DNA of 64,000 bases from Sapria himalayana (lineage: Eukaryota > Streptophyta > Magnoliopsida > Malpighiales > Rafflesiaceae). The stretch covers positions 8,531,571-8,595,570 of the forward strand of contig JAREIK010000801.1 of assembly GCA_029783825.1 (NCBI GenBank), written 5' to 3'. This document shows, piece by piece, positions 1 to 12,211 of the stretch; within the stretch, counting starts at the first letter, position 1; every line of letters starts with the position of its first letter. Under the pieces are notes generated by a model, which saw only the letters and a list, made by a program, of their open reading frames with translations, was not told where the DNA came from and ran no database searches. The translations under genes were made by a program, and so were the position numbers.

Positions 1-334
1 CTTAGTACATTGGGTGTATATAATCTTTATGTGATGGATATAGGTATTTATTATAACATATATATGAAAAACAAAATCATTGGGTTGTCTCTCAAGTAGC
101 AATATATTAACATTCATGATTAGACCATCAATATCTTCTTTCCTCCTTTAGAAATCATTGATATCCAAGCTATCTTCTCAATGTATTATTTTACCATATT
201 TTTTGTTTCCTCATTATTAGTTCAGCTAAATTTTATTTTTTGGCCTTTTCTTATTTAGATGTTGTGGTTTTGGTGAATGTTATAGATTTTTCTTTAATGC
301 TGGCCTAGCCCTTACCTTTCTATATCTCCACAGT
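1..334 (-). other. Gypsy remnant with post-pol signature
   Basis: No open gene. On the minus strand, around 78-110, the reading GTTAATATATTGCTACTTG followed by agagacaaccca resembles the sequence that often follows integrase in large plant gypsy elements (a run ending in GGGAGGCAACCC). A second copy lies at about 6034-6075. I read this as the 3' part of a decayed minus-strand gypsy element that continues left of the window. The signature match is from memory of the family and is inexact. Confidence 0.35.
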
Positions 335-694
335 CATGGTGCTAAGCACAATTTCAACTCTATTTTTTAGTTTTTCCTTGCTCTTTTCATTCTATAACTC
401 TAAAGTGAATGTGATGTGCATAGTCAAGGCTTTATCCTTGAGCTCTTTTTGGCCATTTTTTTTCTATAACATCAAAGCCATGGTATTGTGTATAACCACA
501 ACTTTTTTTTGAGCTTCTAATAAACTATTTCTTTATGTAATACCAAAGTCACAACACTATGTACAACCATTGCTTTGTCTTCAAGATTTCTTTGGGCAGA
601 TTGTTTTTGTATCCCCAAAGTCATAGTATTTTGCAAAGCCATAACTTTATCCTTCATTGGATTCTCCATTATTTTTGTCTCAGTCTTCTCTTCC
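335..694. repeat. 72-bp tandem repeat, five units
   Basis: Units begin near 335, 407, 479, 550 and 622, a period of 71-72 bp. Each carries a variant of CAAAGTCATGGTATTGTG followed by a T-rich stretch ending near CTATAAC or GTAATACC. Because 72 is divisible by three, the minus strand stays open for 75 codons over part of the array, giving 24-residue protein repeats, but other units carry stops. A single unit-like copy lies near 5715-5800 in another gypsy spacer, so I read this as non-coding spacer repeat. Confidence 0.7.
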
Positions 695-1000
695 TCATTC
701 ATTCCCTTAGTTTTCTTGAAACTATCAGTATGAGATGTCTCCAAGGTTAGAACTTCGAAGAAGTTGCGAACTCATAGCATTCATCTCCCTCTCTTTCTTC
801 ATTTTCACAACTCCAAAATAATTTTTTTTCATCATCTTCCCCATCTTAGCCACTTCCACATCTCCAAAGTTATTTTTCTACGTCATCTCTTTCATCTTAT
901 TCTGGTTAGCAATCTTCTACAAAACTTTTTCATCATAAATCCACTTTTTGTTGTATTATAATAGGGAAGAGATTGTCTACTCTCCAAAAATATCTCTCAT
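695..1000. other. Low-complexity pyrimidine-rich remnant
   Basis: T/C-rich on the plus strand. Two copies of an approximately 57-bp unit with CATCTCTTTCATCTT-like and CACATCTCCAAAGTTATTTTT-like segments lie at about 780-900. There is a short (CAT)n run near 1000. No recognisable protein in any frame. Confidence 0.4.
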
Positions 1001-1184
1001 CATCATCATCATAACCTCACAAGTCTTTATAAAGATTAAACTTTACTTGCTCCTCATCAACATGGAGATTGAAGACGCCTTTCTTAAAGTTGATAAGGAC
1101 TTGTCTAGTGGCCAAAAATAGTAATCACAATATTAATGGTGCATATTTATTTTCCTCCATATCCAATACAAAATAATCTACTAA
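1000..1184 (-). pseudogene. Gypsy aspartic protease C-terminal fragment
   Basis: On the minus strand the translation reads YFVLDMEENKYAPLIL, a stop, then LLFLATRQVLINFKKG and EEQVKFNLYK. This matches the C-terminal half of the plant Ty3-gypsy protease, whose usual form is FVVLDMEED..PLILGRPFLAT...DV..G.L.LRV..E.V.FNL. The catalytic-aspartate half is missing: the match stops where LTR-like copy A begins, so the repeat directly abuts mid-protease and no gag lies between. One in-frame stop replaces the conserved GRP region. It is a pseudogene. The homologous segment of the 46-61 kb gypsy is at 47,909-48,330. Confidence 0.75.
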
Positions 1185-3675
1185 AAAAATAAAGATAGTC
1201 ATTACAACTTTATTATGTTGTCTAATTTTATTAGTTATGTGCTATCCCAATATCTCATTAACAAGAGTATATCATCAATAGAGATCTGAGAGTGCATGAT
1301 ACATATAAGTAGTATAGATGACTTTTATTCAGAAATCAACCACAACAGAATTATATCAGTAGTTTGGTTATTCAATAGTGAGACAACTCAATTCTAGAAA
1401 AATTAGAAATTCAAATTGGAGAATTAATCTTAGATCCATAAGTATTTTTATTTTTTTATTTGATGTATATTCAAATTAGCTTGAATTATATTATGTCAAA
1501 ACACATAATGAAGGCTGAGTTATTGTGTAATGACTTATTATCTTAATAGCATATAAGAAAGTTATCATCATTAAGCTCAGCCTAATAGTGGTCCTCTCAT
1601 AGTTTTCCCAAAATATATCACCACTTGGTATGTCCCCTCATCTTTTTAGGTAATTCATCAACTATTCTTAATAGTTAATTAATATATATACTCTTATTCT
1701 CCAGCCTTAAGTATCATAAACATCAAGAATTGGCATAATTTGTAAGTATTTATACTTTCAACTTCATAAGCAACATACTCATAGAATTAATATATGTTTC
1801 TTTCAAGTTGTGCTGATGGGAACTATATGAGTAAAAGCAACTCACAAAAGTTATCACCACCTTATGAGTCACAACTTACTTGAGTATGTCCTGAAGATTG
1901 CCTATCATTATCCTCCTTAATTATGATGTAACTCACTAACTAAAAGTGAAATCCTTTGAAGAATATTCTATATAATGTCAATCCTAATCAAGAACTAGTT
2001 CTTCTAAGATGCATCATACTCATAATGCTTAACATATCCAAATTTTAGGTTTTTAACGCATAGGTTCATTTCAGACATTATAGTTAGAATGGCTATCACT
2101 TTCTTCCTACATTTGCATGAAATATCCATATAGTTTACTTATTATCATCCACTATGATAATCTCAAACAAACCTACTGGTTATAAAAACTCAAGTTTAAG
2201 TTTTATTTAATCACCTATCTATCAATATTCATAACACAACATGAATCAAAACACATGCATTAATGCAAAACCACTATCACATTAAGTCTTGTAATTCTTA
2301 CTTGTTTGTGGAGCCTTTAGGAAGTACAAATTTTTTTTGCAAGGGCTTGATAGCTACACCCTGGCTAGTTTGTTGCATGGAGGAAGAAAAAAAATGAAGA
2401 GCCCTCTTATAATTTTTCTCTTCCTTTTTTATACTTAGGCAATTCTATATTTCTTTAAGTAGTGTGTTATAACTCTCTAAAAAAAGCCATCACATTTCTC
2501 TTCATCTCTAAAGCTTGAGATCATAACTATAGAAAATAGACATGACTCTAGAATGTGTCTCAATCTTTCTATAACACAAAGTCATAGTATTTTGAAGTGG
2601 ATGTGGTATTAGGAATGACCGTGATACCATGAATGATTATGGTATTATGAATGGTCTCTCATATCATAATATGATCACGACATTAGGTAATGGTTATGAT
2701 ATTAAATTTGGTCTCTATTGATCATTATATCTTTATGGCACTAGGAAATGACCATGACATTAAGAAAGCCTCTTGTGTATATCATATAGTTGTGATAATA
2801 TGAAATAGATATGACACAAAAACTAGCATTTCATGAGTCTCAAGTATATACTATACTATGAATTTCATTGATAATGACCTTCACTTCTCTGATATTTTAT
2901 ATCATCATGGAACTTCAAAGATGTCGTGGCATTGACAATTAGTCCAAATATAAAAGTTATAGTTTTTTTTTCTTTGAGGATAAAAGTCATGGATTTGGGG
3001 AATGACTATGCTTGAAAGATACCCTATATAACATTTTGTGTCACAAAAATCATTATTCTGAATAATTATCATGACTTTGACTTGATTATGCTGCCTTTAT
3101 AATTTTTTATAATTCAAAAATTATGGATTTGTAAAAAGTCACTATTTTGACTTAAGACTAGAAAGTCAAATAAAATATAAAGTTGTGATGCTAGGAAATG
3201 GCCGTAACTTTTAGCACAAGTGGATACTTGGTGGGAGCGACATAAAATTAATATTATAGTCATTTTAATTTTATAAAATAAGTATGGCCATGACTCCCTG
3301 TTAATATTATAGCTATAAAAAATGTATTACATAGAGGAATAAAGATGCTGATAAGTTGGTAGTCATAATATGCAAAGATTATCATTAACAATTAAATGTA
3401 ATTTTGGCTTTAAATAGATATTGAAACTATGTGAGACTCCATGCTCTATCACTTAGTCAAATATTTTCAAAAACTTGTCAATTTTATGATTATTCATCAA
3501 GATCCATCAGTACTCTAAAGTCATGAAATCAATCCATAATTATCTCATTTCCATGCTTATATATCAACACAAATATTCAAAATACATATAAATATTTGGT
3601 AGTTTGAATTTCGAACAAACTTGCACACTATAATGATTACTAATCCTAAAGAAATCATTTTAGTGTGCTAGTATT
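1185..3675 (-). mobile_element. LTR-like repeat copy A
   Basis: This 2.5-kb segment aligns by eye along its length with copy B (about 8080-11,200) and copy C (about 12,675-14,995). Shared landmarks include CTAATTTTATTAGTTA-like, AACTCAATTCTAG-like, ATCAAGAATTGGCAT-like, ACTATATGAGTAAAAGC-like and TCATGAAATCAATCCATAATTA-like segments in the same order. A purine tract suited to be a polypurine tract on the minus strand (3676-3688) flanks its right edge, so it can serve as the 3' LTR of the element to its right. It contains many CATGAC/GTCATG motifs spaced about 19-20 bp apart between 2590 and 2840. Edges are approximate and no coding sequence was seen. Confidence 0.6.
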
Positions 3676-3688
3676 ATTCCCCCTCCAT
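3676..3688 (-). other. Candidate polypurine tract
   Basis: The plus strand reads ATTCCCCCTCCAT, so the minus strand has ATGGAGGGGGAAT. It sits exactly where the similarity between copies A and B ends, the expected place for the plus-strand primer of a minus-strand LTR retrotransposon. Confidence 0.5.
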
Positions 3689-3689
3689 A

Positions 3690-4600
3690 ACAAAAAAAAA
3701 TTCATTTCAACATCTTAAATCATTTCAACACAATAAGTACATCATCATAATAAAGAAATAAACAACAAAAATATAAATCATTATGGTGACGAGGATGGCT
3801 GATATGATTTCTCTTTATGATCATACTCCTTAAAAGTAAAAACAAACTTTGAGTGGCCAAACGATGATATAGAAGTGGATGGCCTCACTAAATCTCCCTT
3901 TCGTATAATTATCAAATCTAATATCTTTTCCAGAATAACACAAATCACTTCTTGTTTTTGTCCAATTGAATTTAGTGTACCTTCAAACTATCGCATCACA
4001 AAATACAAGTCCTTTTGATTTGCACTATATTTTCCTATTTCTTATATCCACTAGCACTCATAATATTTTTTTTATTTCTATTTATATTCTCTCTTTTTTC
4101 CATTACTCTCTTCCAATCTACCATGATGGCATGGTATAGCATTCTAAAATATTTAGTACTCCCCATTAATCCAATATATACATATCTCTTTCTTTCCTCC
4201 AAAAGTTTATAGATCATTTCTTCAAACTTTTATTTCATTGTGATAAAAGGCATCTCTTTTTGATAAAGATGATTTTTCCACATCATATCATGTTTTCCAA
4301 CTTCTTCTACTATAGTTGTGTGTAGGGAATTGATCTTTTTTTTTAATTATTAATTTGGTTTTTTTGGTATATCACTACATATTTTCTAAAATACACAAAA
4401 TAACCACAAACATACCTCCAGGTGTAGCCAAGGAGTGCTCAATGTAGGCTAGTTTTTCTTCATGCATTACTTCCCTTTTTTCTGTCTCTCGTATGTCAAT
4501 TGTGGTGAAGGATGAGCCTTCATCCTAAATTTCTGTAAATTCTTTCCCTTCAAACATTAGTTTCTTGCCTTTATGTTTCTTTCTATTTCTCTTTTGTTGC
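3690..4600 (-). other. Unrecognised gypsy internal remnant
   Basis: AT-rich sequence between the candidate polypurine tract and the plant-transposon-domain remnant. Short open frames of 60-65 codons occur on both strands (4015-4217) but show no family motif and overlap each other antisense. By position this is the 3' untranslated part of the minus-strand element. Confidence 0.35.
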
Positions 4601-4639
4601 ACAAAAATATCAAAGGAGACACTATCGGACAAAATGCAT

Positions 4640-5500
4640 CAACATGTTCATCAATAGGGACTCTCTTAGCTAGACAAAAAAAAGTGATAAGGGAATGATG
4701 AATTAGTTGGCCATAAAATTTACCCTCTAAAAATCCAAAAATTGATTTCCCTAGAATAGTCTCTCCATTAGAATGCTACCGAAAGAGAATGACATATAGT
4801 GAAATTACTCTATTCGGAATGATTATTCAGATATATAGAGTCAGTAATGAGCATTTGAAAAATAACCTAACTTTACTCACCCTTGTAAGTTTTCTCCTCA
4901 TCAAATATCCAAGTGTTATTTGAAGTTACTCGTTATATACCCTTTCCCTCATTCTTTATGCATACTAAATAATATCTAATTTTTCTTTTTAATAATGTCC
5001 CAAAATAGAGAGAATGAATTCACTAAATCATCTCTTTCCAATAAAGCTCTTTTTGGATAGCATATAATTCATCAATCTCTACCCAATTTTTATAACAAAT
5101 GTCACCATGGGTTTAATGACTTCAGGTGGTACTAGATTCTATCTTTTTCCTTTCTTCTTATGCTTGTTTCTATGATATTCTTAAATTCCTTGGCACATAG
5201 TATGTTTTTCCCTACTTATTCTCCAAATAAGTATAAAATTTCGTCACAACCAAAAAATTCTCTCATACTCCATGCATACAAAATAATATCTAATTTTTCT
5301 TTTTAATAATGTCTCCGAATAGAGAGAATAAATTCACTAAATCACCTCTCTCAAATAAAGCTCTTTTTGGATAGCATATAATTTATCTATCTTTGCCCAA
5401 TTTCTATAACAAAAATCATCATGGGCACCATGGCTTCAAGTGACACTAAATTTCTATCTCTTTTCTTTCTTCTTATGCTTGTTTCTATGATATTTTTGAA
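4640..5500 (-). pseudogene. Retrotransposon plant-transposon-domain ORF remnant
   Basis: Minus-strand translation in several frames gives PNRVISLYVILF, then GKSIFGFLEGKFYGQLIHHS, LITFFCLAKRVPIDEHV and an upstream FGTLLKRKIRYYLV. These line up with the putative plant transposon protein domain of Athila-like elements: a shared pattern of S.VT..R..LLYAI..GK.INVG..I followed by PSLIT.LC..AGVP. The domain's function is not known; in such elements it lies outside the gag-pol core. The reading frame is broken by stops and by an internal duplication (see 4955-5492). Family assignment is by eye and remote. Confidence 0.5.
4955..5492. repeat. Tandem duplication, 314-bp offset
   Basis: About 225 bp beginning near AATATCTAATTTTTCTTTTT (4971) recurs at 5285. 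The copies share GAGAATGAATTCACTAAATC-like and AAGCTCTTTTTGGATAGCAT segments and end in CTTCTTATGCTTGTTTCTAT. Roughly nine of ten bases agree over the best part, so this duplication is younger than the LTR divergence. Confidence 0.8.
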
Positions 5501-6240
5501 TATTTTCTTATTTTTCATTATTGAATCAACAAGCTTATATGAATGATTTAAGGTTAAACTGTCATGACATTGATAGAGTATTAGGAATTTTTGTGGAAGA
5601 AATTTGAAGGATATATATTTATAGTCATGACATAGTTAAGGAAGGTTGTGACTCTATAGGTTTATTTTTTTTTCTGTAAATGAAAAGTCATGAAATTATG
5701 TCAAATAGTTCTTTCAAAGTTATGGTATTGTGTCAAAGCCATAGTTTTTCCATATAACTTCTATGATGTTTTTCTTTCTGTAATACTAAAGTTGCAATCC
5801 TAAAAAATTGCCGCAACTTTCAAATCAAAAATTTGAAGGGATTTTCTTACTATAAAACAAGTCATGGAGAAAAGAAATGGTCATGACTTTGGGCTAAAAA
5901 ATGCAGAATCATAGTTGGTTTGAATTTATGATCTTTGTATGTGAGGGGCTTAAGTATCACTATGTATATGCAATATTTATTCTCGCAACAAAAATACTTT
6001 ATCAAATAAGCAACACAACAACAACAAAAATAAAAAAAATATTGGATTGCCTCTCAAGCAGTGATATGTTTAATGTCCTATCCAAAGTTAGATAATCAAA
6101 ATCTTATTTCTTTCATCAACAATCTCTACTGTCTATGCTACTTTCTTAGTATACCACTTACCTCCATTCTTCTTTTACTTTTAATATCAATTGTGAATGA
6201 TGGATAAATGATCATCTTGATACCCTCATCCAAGAAGTCG
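5500..6240 (-). other. Spacer with CATGAC motifs and post-pol signature
   Basis: Holds one copy of the 72-bp spacer unit (5715-5800), several GTCATGAC-type motifs (near 5560, 5620, 5690 and 5880) and, at 6034-6075, the minus-strand form of the post-integrase signature also seen at 78-110. This order suggests that pol has been deleted between the gag-like copies to the right and this point. A 64-codon plus-strand open frame at 5901 has no support. Confidence 0.4.
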
Positions 6241-6299
6241 GGGTGGAGCTCATCTTCTTTGTTTTCTCCTTAACCTCGACATTGCAAAATGTCTCAACT

Positions 6300-7200
6300 T
6301 TGTTTTTTAGTCTCACATTTACTCAACAACTTTTTTCATATCAACCACCAAACTTAATTGTCCACTTCATCTTCATCTTTTTTCAATGATTAAGGTTATA
6401 TATTCAATTTTCTCTACTAGATTTTCTATCACAAATATCTCCATATTAGTCACAAAGATTCATTATTTGCTTCATATTCTGTTTTTTTTTGAATAATTAA
6501 AGTTTTATCTTCAATTTCTTTTTTAAATTCTCAACCACAATAATTTTCATATTAGCCTCGAATATTTATAATATAAAAATTTCTTTGAACTTAACCAAAT
6601 CAATAACTATTTATTTCTCCTCCAGTTATCTCGCCTCATCTTTCATATCAATATTAGATCTTCTTAATTCAATTAGCATTTTATCAAGCTTATCTATAAA
6701 TGAAAATTTAGATGATAAGTGCGAATCATTAAATTTACTCTTTTCATGTTTCCATATCTCTAATCTTCATAACTTTCTTCTTGCTTATAAGAGTGTTGAT
6801 GTTGGTTGTTATAAGATTCATTATAAATGTTATTTCTTTGAGCATAATAAGTCTCCTTATAAATGATAGTTTGGGTTGTTCTTGCTCACTTTCATCTCGC
6901 ATTTTCCAAAATAAATTTTGTCTATTTCATTCATCTCATATAGCTCCTTAAGGATTTTCTTCAAGTTTTCATTAAAAAATTAGCTAAATATTTTGATTTT
7001 GTAGATTTGTGACTAAAAAAATAATGAAAATTATATAAGAAAAGTACCAAAATACAACTATCTATTTTCCAAACAAATTAACAAGATTTAGCATTTAGAT
7101 TTGAGAAGATTTATCAAACTCAATTATATCTTGACCACTAAAAAAATTATCTTTTTACAAGAAATATTAGGTTAACTCAAGTTGACTAAGAAACTAAACA
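6300..7200 (-). pseudogene. Gypsy gag-like fragment, copy 1
   Basis: A minus-strand remnant that recurs in tandem at 7310-8080. The shared portion includes the equivalents of NNPNYQYNKSYNAQS and an upstream basic stretch. It precedes sequence matching an LTR inner edge at about 7200-7300. Asn/Tyr/Gln-rich linker sequence of this kind is typical of the C-terminal part of gag in large plant gypsy elements, but there is no zinc knuckle and I cannot show a capsid core. Frames are interrupted. Confidence 0.45.
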
Positions 7201-8150
7201 ATCCCTAGTGATAGTGTAAAAAGAATTATTATGATTTTATTATGCTATCTAATTTTATTGATTAGGTAGTACCCTAAAAGCATAGTGGTGAGAGTATCTT
7301 ATCAGTAGTCAATGAAATTTTGTTATTAGCTTCATCTCATTCTTCTTGGATAGTTGAGGTTATATTTTTGATTTCCTCTTCTAAATTATTAACCACAACA
7401 ATTTCTATATTAGTGATGGGAATTTTTAATGTAGCATTTTCTTTTGAACTACCCAAATCAAAGACTTTATATTTCTCCTCTAATCGTCTCGCATTCTCTT
7501 GCATAGCAATAATAGATCTTCTCAATTTAATTAGTATTTATCCATGCTTAGTTACAAATAAAAATTCAAATGATGAGTGAGAATCATAAAATATACTCTT
7601 CTAATGACTTCCATATATCCAATCCTCTTAACTTTTTTTCCTATTGATAATACTGTCAATATTTGTTGCCATAAGATTCATAATAAAAGTCACTACTTTG
7701 AGCATTATAAGACTTATTGTATTGATAGTTTGGGTTGTTCTTGGTCACTTTCATCTCATATTTTCCAAAATATACTTTTTCTTTTTCATTCTTCTCCCAT
7801 GATTCCATAAGAATTTTATTTTGGTTTTCATGGAAAGATTGGATAAATATTTTGATTTTGCAGATTAGTGGCTAAAAAATAATGAAAAGGATACAAGAAA
7901 AATATTAAAATCTAGCTATCCACTTTCCAAATGAGTTAACAAGACACAACATTTAAATTTAAGAAAATATATCAAACACAATACAATCTAAACTATTAAA
8001 AAGAAATTAACTTTTTATAAGGATAATTTCGTTAACACATGTTGACAAAAAAATAAACAATCCTAGGCAACATTGCTAAAAAATTGTGATAACTTTGTTA
8101 TACTACATGATTTTATTAACTAGGTGATGTTTCATAAGCTCATTGGAGAG
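6440..8150. repeat. 860-bp tandem duplication of LTR edge plus gag
   Basis: Segments 6440-7290 and 7310-8150 run parallel. Matching landmarks are GATAGTTTGGGTTGTTCTTG (6865 and 7725), the pair around 7020 and 7870 with AATAATGAAAA, and the LTR-edge segment around 7230 and 8100 with ATTTTATT.A.TAGGT. The duplicated unit therefore spans the boundary between LTR inner edge and gag. Confidence 0.75.
7310..8080 (-). pseudogene. Gypsy gag-like fragment, copy 2
   Basis: Tandem copy of the 6300-7200 segment, offset about 860 bp. Minus-strand translation gives NNPNYQYNKSYNAQS near 7690-7740 and, toward lower coordinates, a 62-codon open stretch with RRLEEKYKVFDLG and EIVVVNNLEEEIKN at 7337-7525, which looks like a coiled coil. 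It lies immediately inside LTR-like copy B, the correct place for gag of a minus-strand element. The assignment to gag rests on position and composition. Confidence 0.45.
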
Positions 8151-11100
8151 AGTATCTTATCAATAATGATCTATAGTGTATGAGTTATATAAGTAGTAAA
8201 AAAAACTTTCATCTTGATATCGATCCTATAAAAAATTTATTGGTAGTTTTGTTAATTAATAATGAAATAACTTAATTCTAGTAAAAATATATATTCAAAT
8301 TATGAAATAAATCATATATACATAAGCTTGTTCATTAATTTATTTGCTGTATATTTAAAATAGCTCTAATTATATTATGTTTTGACATAAAATAAAAGTT
8401 TTGTTGTTATGTAATGACTCTTGTCTATAATGACATACAAGATAATTATCACTATTGACAACATCCCAATGATGGTCCCTATTATTATCTTCTTAGTACA
8501 TCATCATTAAAATAATAAATCATATATGTTCAAGAGTCATTCTTAATTATATACCGTTTATAAAACTCATTAATTATCATTGATAGTTGTTTCATATATA
8601 TACTATTATTCTCTAGTTTCATCTATTATAATGATCAAGAATTGACATGGTTTGTAAATATTTATATTTTTTGGCTTTGTAAGTATTATACTTACACAAT
8701 AAACATATGCTCCCCTCAAGTTTTACCAGTGAAAACTACATGAGTGAGAGTAACTCACAAAGACTATTACCATATTATAAGTCATAATATACTCATACAT
8801 GTCCTAGAGGATTGCTTGTCATTGTCCTCCTCATCTATGATGCAACTCTCATACTAAAGGTGAAACCCTTAAAAAAATATTCTATATACTATTCATCCTA
8901 ATCAAGAATTAATTCTTCTAAAATGTGTATAATGAAATGGCATACAAAAATATTTGTATTTTTAGCTTCATCAGTACTATACTCACAATGATTAACATAC
9001 CAAAATTTTGAGTTTTAACATAAGTTTATCTCATACAACATAGTTGGAAAGGCTATCACTTCTCTGTATCATATATGTGAGTAAGCCTCATAATTTACCT
9101 ATCACTAACCATCATGATATTCTCACACAAGCCAACTAATAGTTAAAATTATAGTTCAAGTTCTTTTTTTAATCATACATCCATCAATATTCATAATATA
9201 ATATAAATCAAAACTCATTAATTAATATAAAACCTTTATCATATCACATAAATTAAGTTACACATACCTTATACTACATACTTATTAATTTTATAAAAAT
9301 TTGAAAATCTACCACAGAGAAGTTAGTTTGTGAGTCACACATCCCAACTCTAGGAATTAGCAATAAATTTTGTCCCTCTTATTTACTCGTATAGCTCCTA
9401 GAAATTGTAAAATTGACCCATGATTTGGTAGCTGCACCATAGCATTGTTTGTTGCATGGAGGTATAAGAAGAATTTGAGAGCTCTATTGGAATTTGTCTC
9501 TCTTCCTTTTTTATGCTTTGGCTATTCTATATTACTTTAAGTAAGAAGTTATGGCTTTCAAAAGAATGCTAATACTTTGGTATTCATCTTTTAAGTTTGA
9601 GATTATGAATCTAGAGAATGACTACAACATAGGCCTAATATCTCTATAACACAACGTCTCAATACTATGAATTAGCCACAACTTTGTACATTTATATTTC
9701 TTATTGTTTAAATATTGTCATGGTGCTAGAAATAGTTGTGACATTATGAATGACCTCGTATGTCATAGTATGACCTCAACATTGGATCATGAATATGATT
9801 AGAGGTGTCAAATGGATCGTACCACAGTAACGGGGCTAGAAAAAATAAGACCTAGTGCCTCTTATTTTTTTCTCAACATGGTTAAAATCATGTGTATTAT
9901 TAGGCACGGTGCATGATCCACCAGCCCAATAAGGCATGGTGGGCACAAACATGCCATGCATAAAAAAATGGCCACATGGTCAACCAATTACAATCAGCCA
10001 TGTGGCTGCATTTTTTTTAAAAAATGGACCACCCTGTTATGTGGTAGTCGAATTTTTAAAAAATAAAATAAAATAGTCTAGGTGATCTTGCCATTGGGCT
10101 AGACACAATGGTCGTGTTTGGCCCAGCATGAGGCATAGTTTATATCGGCCCAACACGACATGAACTATGCCAAGGAGTAGCTTGGCCCAGTCTGAGGCAA
10201 GGTTCCATATCGAGCCATGCCCAGGCTGACCAGACCATTTGATACCTCTAGCTATGATATTGGCATTGATCTCTCTTGATTATTATATAGCCATAACACT
10301 AGAAAATATTCACGACACTGAGAAGGTCTCTCATGTATACCATATAGCCTTAATGATAGAAAATAGCCAAAGCACAAAAATTAGCCTTTCATATATCTCA
10401 AATATTCATGGTATTGTGAGTGGTCATGATATTATCTTTCACTTCTCTTATATATCATATACCCTTGATGCTGCAAAGATATTATGACACTATAATTAGC
10501 CCAAACATAAAAATTGTGGCTGTCTTTCTTTGAGGAAAAGAGTGGTGACCTTGAATAATAATTATACCCAGGTAGTACCCTTTATAATATTTCATGTCTT
10601 ACAAGTTATGGTGCTAAATAATTATCATAACTTTGGCTTGAATAGTTTTGGCTATATAATTTTTTGTAGTTCAAAGTCAAAGGTCATGACTTTGTAAAAA
10701 TAGTATAACTTTTACTTAAAACTATTGTGTCATATTAAAGTAAAAGTCACATTTTCTAAGTCATAGCTATGACTTTTAGCACTAGTGAGATACTTGATTG
10801 TTGCAATATAAAATTAATATCATAGCTATTTAAATTTTATGAGATAAGTATGACTATGACTTTCATAGTCACTAATAATATATTATTGAATTTCTATGGT
10901 CACTAATAATATATTTCTATGGTCATGATATACACATATTGTCATTACTAATTAGGTAGAGTTTTGATTAATAATAGATATTAAAACTATATGAGATTCC
11001 ATACTCTACACCTAAGTCAGATATCTTCAAAACCCTATCGATTTTATGACTATTTATCAAAATCTATAAAAGCTCAAAAGTCATGAAATTGATCAATAAT

Positions 11101-11200
11101 TATCCCATTTTCATGCCTACATATCATCATAAATCACCAAAATACATAATAATATTTTTATAGTTTGAATATTGGATAATACTCACCTTTACTTAAACTT
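8080..11200 (-). mobile_element. LTR-like repeat copy B
   Basis: Second copy of the A/B/C repeat, about 2.65 kb once the hAT insertion at 9800-10,250 is removed. It is followed on its left by gag-like sequence, so it can act as the 5' LTR of a minus-strand element whose 3' LTR is copy A. CATGAC-type motifs cluster at 9640-9790 and 10,250-10,800. Divergence from A is large, so both are old. Confidence 0.6.
9800..10250. mobile_element. Non-autonomous hAT element 1 (451 bp)
   Basis: Terminal inverted repeats TAGAGGTGTCAAATGG (left) and CCATTTGATACCTCTA (right) differ at one position. The flanking 8-mers AATATGAT and GCTATGAT agree at six of eight bases, consistent with an aged 8-bp hAT target duplication. 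The interior is GC-richer than its surroundings, with repeated GGCCCA/TGGGC blocks typical of hAT subterminal regions. No coding capacity. Confidence 0.88.
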
Positions 11201-12211
11201 TTTTTGATAATCTCAACTGGACACTTGATTGTTTGATCAAGGATTTTGGAGTGAGAGAGATATTAAAGTGATATTTTCTAGATTCAATTTTCACATAATC
11301 AATAAGAATATCAAGTTGATACTTGATCCAAAGTCATGCAATACTTTATGAAATGTATAGTCACTAATGATGCAAAATATAATAAAACTTCTAAAATTTT
11401 TAAATTTTCTTAGAAGTATTCTTTTAATAATTACACTATACTTCTTGGTCATTTTTTAGATCTCATATATCTCTAACTTTCTTTTACTACTCATAATATT
11501 TTTTATAAACTTCACATAATTTAGCATTTGAGCTACAACATCGACAAATAGTATATTCACTTTTAGTTTTCAGAAATGTTGAGAAACTTCTCAAAGTGTT
11601 CATCTAATTTTCCTTTTCTAAAATATTGTGGAAATGAAAGATTCATTAGAAAGTTACCCTATGCTTCATTATGATTCATTTCTTTATCTTCATAGTCTTA
11701 GGTAATCTTCCACAACTTTTCTATTTCTTTGCTTCCTTCATTCATAGTTGAAAGTAAGAGTTGGGCTTGCATTTTTTCTAGAGTCATGACTGTGTTAGAT
11801 ACCATATCATTAAAACATTCATATTTGAAAATATCTTCTATTGATCTACTACTTTGGAAAATATCAGTGAGAGCCAGAACTTTTGGGAAAGTCGAGATGC
11901 TATTAGCTCCAAAAGTTCTAGAATAATATGGCTTAATACATTTCTTTTATAACTCTTTTATATTTTAAAGTAATATAGATGAGAGATTCATTAGATTTGT
12001 CTTAATATTACATGGTAGTTCATCAAATATTTTATCTTTCATTAATAACATCAATTATCCAATTTGATTTTATATTTTCTTATTTGCCAAACTTATTTGA
12101 TCAATTGTCACTTCAAGCTTTTCCATATGATTATCTTTGTTATCATTAATTTTTTTTAAATTCTTTTAAGATGACATTCATATTTTCTTAAAGCTACCCT
12201 TAACTATTACT
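11200..12211 (-). other. Internal remnant between LTR copies B and C
   Basis: Minus-strand translation near 11,700-11,930 gives STFPKVLALTDIF, then KYECFNDMVSNTVMTLEKMQ in one frame. This is a plausible protein remnant that I cannot assign; by position it belongs to the interior of a gypsy-type element. The remainder is AT-rich with no motif. Confidence 0.35.

Noticed and set aside
335..744. Protein with 24-residue repeats on the minus strand
   Set aside because: Only part of the array is open, other units contain stops, and a unit recurs in a non-coding spacer at 5.7 kb.
9800..10250. GC-rich segment as a CpG-island promoter
   Set aside because: Terminal inverted repeats and flanking 8-mers identify it as a short hAT element.
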